Shown here: positions 49,501-61,935 of the stretch, piece by piece | How the letters are laid out: each line of letters begins with the position of its first letter | How positions within the stretch are numbered: position 1 is the first letter of the stretch | NCBI GenBank assembly: GCA_002007465.1 | Contig: LNAC01000101.1 | Location: 4,444,318-4,508,317 of the forward strand | Source of the DNA: Ailurus styani | Taxonomy: Eukaryota; Chordata; Mammalia; Carnivora; Ailuridae | Direction of reading: 5' to 3' | DNA length: 64,000 nucleotides | Notes under the pieces: generated by a model | What the model was told of the DNA's origin: nothing | The model's input: the letters and a program-made list of their open reading frames with translations, nothing else | Databases searched by the model: none | Made by a program: the position numbers and the translations under genes

Positions 49501-50762
49501 TGAGTTGTCTGCAGCTCAGAGGCCAGTCCTGGGCTGAAGCTGCACAGGAGGAAGGGTGGGCAGAAAGCCGGCACTGGGTCCACAGGGATGCATGGATGAC
49601 AGCCAGCGTACCCCTCTTCCTCCGACAAGCACTGGCCACACTACAAGCACAGCTGAAACAGGTGCTCCAGCTCGAGTCACTCACACTTCAGGGTGCACCT
49701 GGGGGACTTGTCGAAACACACGGGGCAGCTCAGAAGGTCCCAGGAGGGGCTGGAGAAGGTCCACTTCTATCAAGTGTTCGGGGGACGTGGATCCCACTGG
49801 TCTGGGGACCTGGTTCAGATCACTGTTCTAGTAGAAACCTAGGACCAAGCCTCAGTCCTCACTCCACACTTACTGATGGTAAGTCGTTAACCAGGAAATG
49901 GGGCGCGGGAGCATGCGATGACTCAGTGGCTGCCAAGCACCTCTCGTAACACCGCTGTTCCCTACTCAGTAAGGGGGAGTCTCCACTCCATTCAACGCAC
50001 ACCAAAGGCATTGAAGGTTGGCGGACTGTGTGTGTGCATTTTGTTTCTAACGTGGAGCTGGAGAGGGAGAGATCATGTGAACACACTTGAGAGAACTCAT
50101 GCCTAAAGGTCTGTGCCCCGGGGCAGAGGGGTTCTGGGGCCCCCGAGCCCATCTTCCTGGACTGGGGAGGCTGCTCCCACTTCCCTTGAGCTCACCTCTG
50201 GTGCAAATGCCCACCTCCTGGGCCACACACCTCTCCTGTCGGTTTGGCAACCACCGGTTCCCAATTTCCAGAAAAGCCTCGGTTTTATGTAATTCTATTT
50301 CTTTTCAGTGACGATGAGGGGCATGAATGTGTAGCAAAAAGCAACGTAACCGTTTCACCTTTGTTAAGACTTTTGCATAAATAAATCCACGCACCCTAAT
50401 GTCTGGGTTTGGGTTTGGGTTGGCTCCAGCCTCCCCCCACACGTTTTTCTCTCCCTGTTTCACCCTTCACAAACGCTCCCTCACTACCGTGGGGGTGGTC
50501 GCCTTCCAGAGAACCTGGCATCCCAGCAGGCTCCCTGCAGAGAACATGCTGGAATCTCAGACTGGTGCTAGCGAAGGTCTCTGGGAGAGGAGAGCCGGGC
50601 ACCGACAGGAGGGATGGACGGGAGAAGGGGCACCAGTGAGGCCACCCCAGCTGCCGAAGGTGGCGCTGTGAGGGTGCGCACCCCTCCCCCGGGTGTGCTG
50701 AGCACCAGCACCTCTTACCCGCAACACATGGGGTCGAGGCGAGAGGAGGCTGCGCATCTTAC
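49501..50762. other. NT5M intron 3, 5' part
   Basis: 49700-49850 may be a decayed hAT-type element. The rest is unassigned. No exon besides that at 50763. Confidence 0.4.
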
Positions 50763-50823
50763 CTTCTCATAGGGACAATACTTGTACATCTTCGTGGGGC
50801 TCGTGCAGATGAAAACATCGGTG
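50763..50823 (-). CDS. NT5M: NT5M coding exon 3 (last base of codon 123 plus residues 124-143, motif II)
   Basis: This 61-bp exon has an acceptor ending ctcacag and a gtaag donor after codon 143. It encodes TDVFICTSP followed by TKMYKYCPYEK. ICTSP is HAD motif II: Thr130 is encoded at 50802-50804 and Ser131 at 50799-50801, the pair that holds the phosphate. Compared with human, I133 is Thr and F136 is Tyr. The first base completes codon 123 from exon 2, and the last codon is complete, so the next exon starts in phase 0. Its short length and position 9.5 kb from exon 2 and 18.9 kb from exon 4 make it easy to miss by ORF length alone. Confidence 0.96.
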
Positions 50824-52537
50824 CTGTGAGAAAGAGGAGGGAGAGTGAGCCCGATCCCCCACGTCCGCTCAGCCTTCGTCATCCCTGCCCCCTGTCCCCC
50901 TGCTCTGCGGGCGTCAGGCCCTCCGGGTCTGCACCCATCACCTGGAACGAGAAAACCCGCCGCCCCGCACTGCTCTCCCAGCCAGACACATCCCGTCCCC
51001 GGCCCCAAGCAGCTGTGTGTGACTTCTCCTCCGGCCCAGCAACCAGCTCAGGGATGGCTGTCCGTGCAAGGCGATTCTGCATGGCCGGAGCCCAGAGCTT
51101 AGCCGGCGGAGCCCCTGCCTCTCCGGAATCTGAGCAGGGAAACACCGAGAGAAAGGACTACCAGCCATGAGAGAGGCATTAAAGGGGTGCACAGCGAGTC
51201 ACCTGAGGGAGACTCGGGGCCTCACGCGATGCAAAGCAAAGAACCGGCGAGGGAGAGTCTGCCAAGCCCTCCGGCAGAGGGGGAGGGGAGGGAGGAGGGA
51301 GGAGGAGCCCCCCTCTCGGCCGGGCTCAGCTCCCTCTCAACGGGCAAGGGCTCTGCTGAGTCTGGTGACAGCGGGGATGCTGACCTCGACGGCCCACGGG
51401 CCCCAGAGCCTCACCAGCAGAGCCCTCTGGTCCCCAACATCCGCAGAAAGCTGCTGTCTACGGCTCCGCGCACCGAGCCTGTGGAAGGCTAGGTTTTCCA
51501 GGCTTTTCCTTTGCTCTTTGGCAAATCAGTCCCCTGAGAGTGCTGCCTGCGTCAGAGTGCCAGGTCCCTCATGGCACCCAGAGAGCACGTGCCTTCTGGT
51601 TACCCCAAGTCTCTGCTCTCTCGGCCTCTGCCACCCTCGCCGTCCCTCCCACGTGCACGGCCGGTCCCCTTGGCCCGCAGCCTCACCTCCCTGTCTCTCG
51701 CCCCCTGCCAGGGCTGAAAGCTGGCCGCGCACGAGGGAGCCGCCTCCCCGGCACGTCGGGGAGAGAAAGCAGTGTTCCCCCCACGGCCCACCTGCTTCAC
51801 AGACACAAGGTGAGGACGGCCTTCCTCGCCTGTCACTTCCAGACCATTCTTCAGTTAGAGTGGCGGCGGTTAGACCCTAACAGGATGCCTGGAGGCTGGC
51901 CAAGAGGACGTCACGGTCAACCAGGAGGCAAGTCCGAGGCCTGTCCGGCAGCCTCCAAAACAGAAGCACGAGAAACCGGATCCAACCAGACAGGCCCAGG
52001 TCAGCTGACAAGGTATCATTCCCTCACCACGCTACATAACCATACTGTCCTTGGAGTCTTTCTCCAGGGGAGACCAAGAGCCTCCGGTGACATCATTTGG
52101 TCAGGCTAGATGGAGGCCTCAGGGGCCGCGTGTCCCCAGTCCACCCAGCAACTCCTTCAAAATCCCTGACTCGGTGAACCCTGTGCCCCATGACCCCTGC
52201 GTGCGGCCCTTCCCTGCTGTCGCCTCCCCGCCACCTGCCGTCCTCCCCGCCGACGCATCCTGGCATCTCCGCTCCATCCTTCGGCCTCAGCAAGACAGAC
52301 AACCCCCCGAGGCTCCGCGCGCTTCCGTCCTCCCTGGGGTCCCTCTGGCCCCACAGCCATCTCCCTGCTGGTCTTTCTCTCCCTCCATTGGAACCAGAGA
52401 GAACCGACTCTCCAGCTTCTTCCACCTGCACCCACGCAACCAAATGTAGCTGGAGGAAAAAGACAAAAACAAAACAAAACCCAAAACGACTCGCATAATC
52501 AGTTTGCGGACTGAAATTTTTAAAAAAGCAGCTTCAT
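50824..52537. other. NT5M intron 2, GC-rich part
   Basis: GC-rich with long chance frames, including 237 codons at 51167-51880 (+), arginine-, proline- and serine-rich without a domain. No splice-consistent exon. Confidence 0.45.
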
Positions 52538-52759
52538 AGGGGCGCCTGGGTGGCTCAGTCAGTTAAGCGGGGGCCTTCAGCTCGGGTCGTGGTCCCAGGG
52601 TCCTGGGATTGAGCCCCAAGTTGGGCTCCTTGCTCAGCGGGGAGGCTGCTTCTCCCCTGCCTGCCATTCCCCCTGCTTGTGCTCGCTCTCTGTCCTCGTT
52701 TGCTCTCTCTGCGTCAAATAAATAAATAAAATCTTTAAAAAATAAAAAATAAAAAAAGT
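52538..52759 (+). mobile_element. CAN-SINE
   Basis: Head 'gggcgcctgggtggctcag'. Flanked by an A-run plus CAGCTTCAT on both sides (one-base difference), in L1 sequence. Confidence 0.94.
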
Positions 52760-53804
52760 AAAAAAACAGCTTCATGGAGATATAATTCCTAAACCGTAAC
52801 AGCCACCCATTTTCAGTTTGCAATCCAGTGAATGTTACTACGTTTATAGACTTTGACAACAGTCACGAGAACATTTTCATGCCCCCCAAAAGGAACCTTG
52901 TGTCCATTAGCTGTTGCTCTGCATCCTGCCTTTGGCCTTAAGGAAGCACCAACCTACTTCCTATCTCTGTGGATCTGGCTGTTCTGGATATTTCACATAC
53001 TGGAATCCTATAGTGCACGGCCTTTTGCTACTGGCCTCCTTCATTTAGGAAAAGGTTTCCAAGGGTCATCCACATTGTAGAATGCACCCGGCCTTCACGC
53101 CTTTTAATTGCTGAGTAATATCCCATTGTGTGCGGATGGATGGACCTCCTTTGTTCTTGCACATGTCAGCTGATGGACACGCGGGCTGTTTTCACCTTTT
53201 GGCTATCATGAACAATGCTGCTAGGAACATTCATGCACAAGTTTTTGTGTGGACATGTGTTTTCATTTCTCTCAAGCATACTCCCAGGAGTGTGATTGCT
53301 GGGTCATATGGTAACTCCATATTTACCATTTGGAGGAAATGTTTTCCCAAGTGTTTTCCACAGGGGCCACACCATTTTTCCAATCCCACCAGTGGTGATA
53401 AGGAATCCACAGGTTCTCTATCCTCGGTAACACGATTGTCCTTTTTTTTTTTTTAAGATTTTATTTATTTATTACAGAGAAAGAAAGCATGAGAAGGGGG
53501 TAGAGTCGAGGGAGAAGCAGACACCTCACTGAGCAGGGAGCCGGATGTGGGACTCAATCCCAGGACCCCAAGATCATGACCTGAGTCGAAGGCAGACGCC
53601 TAACCGACTGAGCTAACTAGGCGCCCTTTTTAAAATTATTATTATTTTATTATTATTATTTTATTCTAGTGGGTGCGAAGTGGTTTTGATTTGCATTTCA
53701 TGACAGACTAATGATGTTGGGGCCAATTTTCATGCATTCATTGACCATTTGCATATCTTTTTTGGAGAAATGCCTTTCCGAACTTACCCCCCAAGCACAT
53801 GTTG
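52760..53804 (-). mobile_element. Old L1 3' end, antisense to +
   Basis: 'agcttcatggagatataatt', 'ttgctgagtaatatcccatt' and 'tttgatttgcatttcatgac' are reverse L1 words. Split by a SINE. Confidence 0.75.
53442..53626 (-). mobile_element. CAN-SINE, reverse
   Basis: T-rich left end; diverged head 'gagctaactaggcgccc'. Confidence 0.9.
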
Positions 53805-54290
53805 TTTTTAAAACCTAAGTTAAATCACATCATTCTCTCTTCAGTCCACTGGGGCACCGTCCCTCCCATCCCTGTCATGCTCACTGAATTCTAGCCATAC
53901 TGGTCTCCTTCAAAATGTTACTCAAATAAGCAAAAGCCTTGCCCATCTCAGGGCCTCTGCACCCTGGCTTCTTAATAACTAGTTTGTTCTTAACATTAAG
54001 CTCTGAAGTCACATGTCACCTCCTCAGAGAAACCTTTCCATCCCACCTGAAGTAGTCCCTTCCCCATTTAGTTTCAAACACATCGCCTATTTCCTTCCCC
54101 AAGCTTGCTGCAAACTAAAATTATGTTTCTAGTTACTTGCCATCCTCTCCACTGTAACAAAAACTCCTCAGGACCTGAGACCTTAGGTTGGGTGTCTTAT
54201 TTACAGATAGATCCCCAGGGCAAGCACAGAGCCAGGCACATATTAAGTGACCCAAAACAGATCTGTCTAGTGGGTGAATGAATACATCGC
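53805..54290 (+). mobile_element. L2 3' region
   Basis: 'atgtcacctcctcagagaaa', then 'cctttccatcccacc', ending with 'gagccaggcacatattaag'. Confidence 0.8.
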
Positions 54291-54592
54291 CTCCTACACC
54301 AGGCTCCTCAACTGTAGGCAGCTGGACAACAATGCCTCCATCTTGTTCCTCTCCATGCAATGACCTCCCTTGGGGGTACGTGTTCCAGACCCCCGGGGGA
54401 TTAAGTGTTTGACCTCACCATCCCCTCTGTACATCCCCTTGCCCTATAAAATCTTTGGCTTAAGGTCAGGACTTTGCAGAGAAGAGCTACGCAGCCCTAG
54501 ATTCTTACCTGCCTGATGCCACCCCCCCCCCAGTATTACCCTGAATAAAACTGAGTAAACTATATGGAGTCCCTGGTCTCAAAGTACCCACT

Positions 54593-54813
54593 CAGGGCGT
54601 CAGAGGGGGCTCAGTTGGTTAAGCATCCGCCTCTTGATTTCTGCTCCAGTCATGATCTCGGGGTCATGACCTTGGGGTCATGAGATCAAGGCCCTCATCA
54701 GGCTCGAATCAGCGAGGAGTCAGCTTGGTGATTCTCTCCCTCAGTCCCTTCCCCCACTCATGTGCACACACACGTGCTCTCTCCCTAATAAATAAATAAG
54801 TCTTTAAAATAAA
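54593..54813 (+). mobile_element. CAN-SINE, old, with internal repeat
   Basis: Diverged head and a duplicated 'ggggtcatga' block; (AATA)n tail. Confidence 0.85.
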
Positions 54814-54834
54814 AGAGTACACTTATTGTACTGA

Positions 54835-55440
54835 GCCTGAGTATGAAAATAATCATTGAATATATGATCCACAGGAAACTAAGAGAACACATATGTTAAT
54901 TATGCCTCAATAAAAATTATTTTTAAACGCATCATTTGATACGGCTAGCCCGCTGTTGCACAGAAATACTTGCACATGTATGCCCACACTCACTGCAGCC
55001 CTGATGTGCAGGAAGGCATGAGAATTGACTTAAATGTCTCTGTGGAAATCATTACGTGCGTGATGGTATACGGTGTACAATGAAACACTATGCGATAGTT
55101 AAAAACAATGAGATAGGGGCACCTGGGTGGCTCAGTTGGTTAAGTGACTGCCTTCGGCTCAGGTCATGATCCCAGAGTCCCAGGATCCAGTCCTGGGTCG
55201 GGCTCCCAGCTCAGCAGGGAGTCAGCTTCTCCCTCTTACCCTCCCCCCTCTCATGCTCGCTCTCACATAAATAAAATTTTTTTTAAAAAGAATAAGATAA
55301 TTCGATAGTGTTGTTATGCAAAGATAGCAAACACATATCATTAAGTAAAAGAAAGCACTAACATAATATAGATGACTGCAACCCTGCTTTACAAGCAACA
55401 ACTATGATGCTATGATGTGAATGTCTCTTCCGTAGACGCC
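54835..55440 (+). mobile_element. Old L1 3' fragments
   Basis: 'atgcctcaataaaaattatt' and 'acaatgaaacactatgcgat' type words, interrupted by a SINE. Very decayed. Confidence 0.5.
55116..55290 (+). mobile_element. CAN-SINE
   Basis: Typical head and body. Flanks AATGAGATA and AATAAGATA. Confidence 0.92.
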
Positions 55441-55880
55441 TGAGTGTGTACCACGTGCCAGGCAGCACTCTAGGGACCAAGATAATCCCTGACCTCGGGG
55501 AGCTGACATCTGACAGAGGAAGGGACAAACACACACACACAACTTCGGGGGGGGGGCGGGAAGCGGCAGAATGTCGAGCCGGGGACAGCGGCCCCTTGAG
55601 CTACGCAGGATGGCCTCTCTGAGAAGGTGACACGCAAGGTGCTCAGAGCAGAAGGATTAAAAACAATGTGGCCACGCGCCGAGTACTTGCAGGGAAACCG
55701 TCCAGGAGGGTGTGTCAGGCACAAAGGCTGTGAGGTCAGAAACGAGCTGGGCGCATCCCCACGGCAGAAACTCAGCCAGTGCGCCTGCAACCGGTGAAAA
55801 GAGGTCCGAGGGGAGCATGGCCAGGTCGCAGACCACCTCATGAGCCTGGCTGAGTTCGGTTTTTGAGCCAAGAAAGGGTT
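55441..55880 (+). mobile_element. Ancient L2-like repeat
   Basis: 'taccacgtgccaggcagcac' and 'caaaggctgtgaggtcag' follow the same ancient repeat order as at 48700-49500. Confidence 0.5.
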
Positions 55881-57690
55881 TTAGTAGGGAACCCACATCA
55901 GCAGAATTTGGTTTAGAAATGCCAGGCTGGCTGCCGGGTGGAACAGATGAGTTACAAACCTGTATACAAATATCCACGTAAGTGCACTCGAGAAGGTCTG
56001 GAAGCGTGCACCCCATATTGCTCACTAGGAAGGGAGAGTGGGATTGAGGGAGATGTTGCATGGGGAGAGAGGGATAAAATGGGCAACTCGCGTTTTTTTC
56101 ACGTGTGTTCCCACTGTTGGGAGTGTTTCGTAAGAATATACTCATGTATTACTGAATAAAGGGTAGTCGCCCCTCAAAATGTTCCAAGAAAGCTCTTCGG
56201 GATGTGAGGTGATGCCCGGGGGGGCACAGCCTCCTGCTCAGTGCTCCCAGAGCCAGGACACAGCCTGGCAGGGAGGGTCCTGAAACTTAGGACAGCAGGC
56301 AGGGAAGGCGTTTGCTGCTGCTCCCCTCCCATCGGAAACCCCTTTGCCTTCTCCACCTGGCAGACCCCTGTGCATTGTTCCCCAGTAGGGCTCCAGTGTC
56401 CCTGCCTCACCTGGGGAGTAGCCTTGCCTGTCTCCATCCGTGTACATCTACCGCATCGCTGTCGGAACTATGTTCCAGTCCTTTGTTTGCTAGTGAACGC
56501 CTCGGAGGCCCGAACTGTCTCTTACCCTTCTTCTGTATCTGCAGCAGAGATACAGGGCAGAGGGCCTCGCCCATAGCAGGTGCCTTACAAATGTTCCTTC
56601 ACTAACATTTAAAATCTTGGCTTCTGTCTACGTCAGTACCAGACACGAAGCTATCCACTTAGTTACGGACTAGACCCCTGTCTCTGTCTACACTTTGGGC
56701 ATGGACTGACCTTGGGAAGCTACCCCATTAAGAGCCAAAATGGAGGTAACAGACCGCTGGTATGGTCAAGACTTGCATTTTCACAAAAGTGTACACAAGG
56801 AAGCCGTGGGAATGAGCGTTCCGGGCTAGAATACATATGAAGAAAAGCTTCATCCTCCGCTACCCCAGTGAAGAGTCAGGATGCGTATTAGCAAACCTGA
56901 AGCCCTTCAAAGTCCTATGGTAAAGAAACCCTCTAATCCAACGTCTCCCACACTGTTTTGGTTAAAGAACGCTTTTTTTGTTGCATACCTATTAAATCTT
57001 GCAGAATACTAACAACTGTGGCTAATGTTTACTGAGCACCTACTATGTGCCAGGCACTGTAGTGAAGCCTTTCTCATTCCCCTCATTTCACAATTTAAGA
57101 AACTGAGATGCAGGAAATTTAGTAACTTGCCCAACGTCTGAGGATTAGATTCTAGAAAAGCCTGTGCTTGAGCCTGGGCATGGGGAGTCTCACTCTGGGC
57201 CTGGGCAGTCTCACTCCAGTTAGGACATAACCTCAACCACTATGCCATCTAGCACCCCAGGATACAGTTGGCTGAATGTGGTCCAGGAAACGCTGATCCA
57301 GACACAAACAGGGTTTTGAAAAGCTGCAGTGCAAATACACATAGGCTTTGCCTCTTAGGCTCTTGCTGCAGCTGCAAGAAGTGATACAAAAATACTCCAC
57401 TATAAATCAAGTTCAAATCCTAAACCAGAATGAAACAGACTACTCTGCACGACCTGACTCAAGTCTAAAAATAAATTACCAAACAAGTCTATGATTCAAC
57501 TCAAACTCTAAGCATTTTGTGTCCCTCTGATGCCTATTTATCAGGTCAGAACTTTGAATGCTGATGGTTTTTGGAGGCATTTATATGGCACAATAAAGAC
57601 CAAGTCATACCTTATGTTTCATTGGTCTTTCAGGTTGGTAAATTCAAGCAAAACTGTGACCAATAAAAGTCAGGCCTAAAAATAAATCCT
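55881..57690. other. NT5M intron 2, L2/MIR scraps, otherwise unassigned
   Basis: L2 3' end at about 56440-56615 ('cctcgcccatagcaggtgcc'). MIR/L2 antisense at 57020-57240 ('ctgagcacctactatgtgcc'). No exon. Confidence 0.6.
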
Positions 57691-58010
57691 AACATGGATG
57701 GTCAGTAGATGTTTGCCAAGGAAGCCAAGACAATTCAATGGGGGAGGGGGGTGGGAAAGAGTCTTTTCAACAAATGGTACTGAGAAGTGGATCTCTACAT
57801 GCAAAAGAATGAGGTGGGATGCCCTCCTCACACCATATTCAAAAATTAACTCAAAATGATCAAAGACCTGAATATAGAGCTAAACTCTAAAACTAGTAGA
57901 AGAAAACATAGGAGCAAGCCTTTGTGACTTTGGATTAGGCAAACAATCCTTAGATATGAAACAAAAAACGCAAATGATGCAAGAAACAAAAACAAAAACA
58001 AAACAAAACA

Positions 58011-58224
58011 GGGCACCTGGGTGGCTCAGTCAGTTCAGGTCTGTCTTTGGCTCAGGTCATGATCCCTAGGTCATAGGATCAAGCTCTGAGTTGGGCTCCT
58101 TGCTCAGTGGGGAGTCTGCTTCTCCTTCTCCCTCTGCCTCTGCCCCTGCTCATGCTCTTTCTCTCTCTCTCAAATAAATAAATAAAATCTTTAAAAAAAG
58201 AGAGAAAGAAAGAAAGAAAAAAGA
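58011..58224 (+). mobile_element. CAN-SINE, first of a head-to-tail pair
   Basis: Ends in an AG-rich (GAAA) tail that abuts the next SINE. Confidence 0.92.
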
Positions 58225-58410
58225 GGGCGCGTGGGTGGCACAGTTGGTTAAGTGTCTGTCTTCTGCTCAGGTCATGATCCCAGGGTCCTGGGATTGAGTT
58301 CAACACCGGACTCCCTGCTCACCTGGGAATCTGCTTCTCCCTCTGACCCTCCCCCGTCTCATGCTCTTTCTCTCTCTGTGTGTAATAAATAAATAAAGTC
58401 TTTTAAAAAA
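58225..58410 (+). mobile_element. CAN-SINE, second of a head-to-tail pair
   Basis: Head 'gggcgcgtgggtggcacag'; a different copy, inserted into or at the tail of the first. Confidence 0.92.
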
Positions 58411-58564
58411 ACAGATAAATTTAACCATATCCACATAAAAACTTTGGGTTTCAAAGGACACCACAAAGAGACTAAAACAATCCACAGAATGAGAGAATAT
58501 ATTTTCAAGTCATATATCTGATGAAGGACTTATCATCTAAGATATGTAAAGTGTAAAGAACTCT

Positions 58565-58755
58565 TTGCTTGCCCGGGTGGCTCAGTCGGTTAAGTGTCTG
58601 TCTTCAGCTCAGGTCATGACCCCCGGGGTCCTCGGATGGAGTACTTTATTGGACTCCCTGTCCCCAGAGAGTCTGCTTCTCCCTCTGCTCCTTCCCCACT
58701 CCTTCTCTCTCTCTCTCTCTCAAATAAACAAAAGCTTCTTTAAAAATAAAATATA
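58565..58755 (+). mobile_element. CAN-SINE
   Basis: Head 'gcccgggtggctcagtcgg'. Flanks TAAAGAACTCT and TAAAGAACTCC. Confidence 0.92.
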
Positions 58756-59789
58756 TAAAGAACTCCTAAATTAGTAATAAAAAGATAAATAACCCAATTG
58801 GAAAAAATAGCAAAAAAAGATGATTCTCCAAAAAAGCATACACAAATGGCTAAAAACACACAAGAAGATGCTCAAATCATCAGCCATCAGAGAAATGCAA
58901 ATCAAAGCCATGATGAGATACCCCTTCACACCCACTGGGACAGCTAGAATAAAAAAGACCACAAGTGTTGGCAAGGGTGTGAAGTTGGAACCCTCATACA
59001 TTGTTAATGAGAATGTCAGATGGTACTGCCGCTTTGGAAAACAGCTTGGCAATCCCCAAAATGTTAAACACGAATTTACCACATGACCCAGTGATTCTGC
59101 TCCTAGGTATACACAACCTATATATGAAAACAGACAATCACAAAAAAACTCATACACGAGTGTTTGCAGCAGTATTATTCTTAATACCTAAGACGCAGAA
59201 ACAACCCAAGTGTCTACCAACTGATGAACAGGTAAACAAAATGTATCATGTCCATACAGCAGAATATTATTCATCCATGAAAGGGAATGAAGTACTGATT
59301 GGTACTACGAAGGATATGACTCTGAAAACACAATGTTGCATAAAAGAAGCCAATCACAAAAGACCCCATAGAGTACTATGTGAAATGTACGTGAAATATA
59401 CATGAAACCTTCAGCACAGGCAAATCTCCAGAGCTCTAAAGTAGACCTGGCTGCCTAAGGCTGCAGGGGAAGGAGAGGGAAGGGGTAGTGACACCTAATG
59501 GGTACAGGGTTTCTTTTTGGGCTGATGAAAGTGTTCGGAAATTGACTACAGTCGTGAATGTACAACTCTGCCCACAAACTAAAACCACTGAATTGTACAC
59601 TTTAAATGGGTGTAGTGTATGTGAATTATATCTCAATATGGCTGTTGTTGTTTTTTTTAAGTCCTGAGGGAAGCACATCATCTGTAACTGCTAATGGATT
59701 TTAGTGAACAGTTATGGAACTGGGGCTTCAGCTCCCAGAAGCAGCCATTTCACTAGAACAAAACAGAAATACCTCACACACTACTCTTG

Positions 59790-60015
59790 CTGCTTCCTCA
59801 CCATGTTTTGTTAGGTCTCCTGTTAGACCTCTTTGAACTCCTTCCTCTGTTCTTTTTCAGCACTTATAACTATCTGTGATTATCTTTGCTTGTGAGATTC
59901 TTTAATGTCTACTCTGTAAGCTCCATGAGGGCAGGACCATGGTTGTTCATCTCTGTATCACTCATGTCCTAGAGCATCTAACAGTCAGTTCTCAGTTATT
60001 TGCTGAATAAATGCA
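59790..60015 (+). mobile_element. L2 3' end
   Basis: 'ctccatgagggcaggaccat' and the ending 'tatttgctgaataaatgc' are classic L2. Confidence 0.85.
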
Positions 60016-60281
60016 CGGCTGGCACCCAGTCAACCGGGTCCAGTTAGGCTCAATATTTTCTCCTGTTACAGGATCAAAACACCTCACTATCTTACCAGCT
60101 GAGTCTATTTCACTCAGAGTGTTACCGGGTTGAGTGCCAAACAAGCATGGACCTGTGCAGGGGTGAAGAGAGAGGAGCGAGGGAGGCAGAGGGCCGGGGA
60201 GTCAGGGGGGCAGAAGCAGAAGAGCAGGATAGGTGCTTATAAGAGGAAGACACAAATGCTTAGCAGGGAAGACAAACTTAC

Positions 60282-60382
60282 TTTTCTAGGTTGGCCATCT
60301 GCTTCACAGCTTCCACAGCCCCTGGTAGAGGCTCCAGGTCAAGAAAGAAATTTTCTGATTCCCATATGCTAATGGCCTTCTC
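60282..60382 (-). CDS. NT5M: NT5M coding exon 2 (human residues 90-122 plus two bases of 123)
   Basis: This 101-bp exon starts after a pyrimidine-rich acceptor ending in cttag and ends at a gtaagt donor. It begins in phase 0 with EKAISIWES and ends with 33 codons plus AA, which joins the C of the next exon to make Asn123. It encodes cap-domain sequence, including the NFF stretch; the second Phe aligns with human Phe102, reported to contact the base. The block LEPLPGAVEAVK is identical to my recollection of the human protein. Differences include K99E, F103L, E104D and Q122E, all conservative or surface-like. The open frame continues upstream only through intron, so the acceptor defines the boundary. 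Confidence 0.96.
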
Positions 60383-60504
60383 CTAAGAAGACAAGAGAGA
60401 CGTGGGTGACTTCAGGGGACTCAGCACATTGCCTCACCACAGGGATAGTGGTGCGGCTGGGAAGAGCTGTTGACAAGAAGAGTGTGAGCCTTCCACATGC
60501 CCCC

Positions 60505-60506
<2 letters not shown>

Positions 60507-60553
<47 letters not shown>
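60507..60553 (+). repeat. (CA)n microsatellite
   Basis: About 23 CA units with one CG interruption, 125 bp upstream of NT5M exon 2 in the transcript sense (intron 1). Confidence 0.95.
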
Positions 60554-61134
60554 AGGTCATATCCTGGGGGGACCGGGGGATCTCATGGAGCATGTGTGTG
60601 TTCCAGCCCCTCTCCAGGGCATCTGACTTCTGCAAGGATCCAGCAGAGACCAGCTAGGGGGTCAGGAGCTGTGGATTGCAAAGCCTGCTCTCCTTGAGGC
60701 ATGGCTAGAGCCAACTGGGACCAAAGGCAAGTCATCATGAATCATGTGCTTGCTTGATTCTAATGGCCAGAGGCATTTCAGGGGCTCTGAGGGTGGACCA
60801 GGTCTTGCCATGGCACTAGAGTCCTTACATTCAAGAGCTGGAGGAACTCAGAGATTCTTAAGAGCACTGCTGTGCCATGTGGGGAATGGGGGGCTGGGGG
60901 AGTGGCTGGAAGGCCAAATGAGCAGAACTCCAGGTTCCTCACCCATGTCAACTGAAGCAGCTCTTGTATCTGTCTCCCGCATTGGTATGTCATTAAGTAC
61001 TTTGTTTAAAAAGTATTCTGCTGCTTTTAAGGTCTGAAAGCCAAAAATCCAGACCCTCATTGTTCATATGAGAAAATCAAGGCTCTGAATGGGGTGGGGA
61101 TTTACTTAGTGCCACACAGCAAAACAGTAGTATT
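60554..61134. other. NT5M intron 1, unassigned
   Basis: 61050-61134 is the left part of an antisense MIR ('atgagaaaatcaaggctctg'), which continues to about 61430 after a SINE. Otherwise nothing recognised. Confidence 0.5.
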
Positions 61135-61340
61135 GGGCGCCTGGGTGGCTCAGTGGGTTAAAGCCTCTGCTTTCGGCTCAGGTCATGATCTCAGCGTCCT
61201 GGGATCGAGGCCCGCATCGGGCTCTCTGCTCAGCAGGGAGCCTGCTTCCTCCTCTCCCTGTCTCTCTGCCTGCCTCTCTGCCTACTTGTAATCTCTCTCT
61301 CTGTGTCAAATAAAATAAATAAAATCTTTAAAAAAAAAAA
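61135..61340 (+). mobile_element. Young mustelid-type CAN-SINE inside a MIR
   Basis: Near-consensus. Perfect 14-bp duplication AAAACAGTAGTATT at 61121-61134 and 61341-61354. Confidence 0.96.
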
Positions 61341-61714
61341 AAAACAGTAGTATTACTGAGAGCTGAACATCATCCCCCAACTCTGAGGCTACAAGGTTCT
61401 GCTTTATGTCACTGGGCTAAAATCAAGTTTGCAGAATGCTACACTCTTCCAGGCCCAGGACAAGGGGAGGGGAGACAGACCCCCGGCCTCCAAGGAATGG
61501 GACCTAAGTCCCATGTGTGCGGCTGGAGGTGTCTCTGCCAGGTCAGAAGTTACACACTTGGGAACAAGCACCACCACCACGTCCCACTTAGAGGCAGAGT
61601 CCCCTGAGATCACACTGGCATTATTCTTGCGAACTATGTGGGCTGAAGCAAACGAGTACTGATTGCTAATATACGGTCTCTCTTGTTTGGCCCTCACCTC
61701 CCACAACGGGCAAG

Positions 61715-61830
61715 AATCACTATCCCCAGTTTACTGATAAGGAAAACAGGCTTACAGAGGACTGTTTTCAAGCCCACTTATGGGTGATAATGTCAGAACT
61801 TGACTCAGGGCTTCTGACTCACACAGAGGC
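61715..61830 (-). mobile_element. MIR fragment
   Basis: 'ccagtttactgataaggaaa' then 'cttgactcagggcttctgac'. Confidence 0.75.
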
Positions 61831-61834
61831 AGTG

Positions 61835-61935
61835 GGGCCCAGGGGAAAGCGTACTTAATGGAGGAGTAAGTCAAGTACTGCGTGGCCCTGGCTGTGTGAC
61901 CTTGGACTCACCACCTTACCTCAATAATCAGATCC
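61835..61935 (+). mobile_element. MIR fragment, inverted relative to the previous
   Basis: 'ctggctgtgtgaccttggac' is the sense MIR core. Confidence 0.7.

Larger units (their letters stand above)
57691..59660 (+). mobile_element. L1 ORF2 3' part and 3' UTR, with three SINEs
   Basis: 'gtcttttcaacaaatggtac', 'cagagaaatgcaaatcaaag' and the ending 'gaattgtacactttaaatgg'. Frames are short remnants of ORF2. Confidence 0.85.

Noticed and set aside
51167..51880. 237-codon open frame (+) in NT5M intron 2
   Set aside because: Arginine-, proline- and serine-rich without a domain; typical of stop-poor GC-rich introns.
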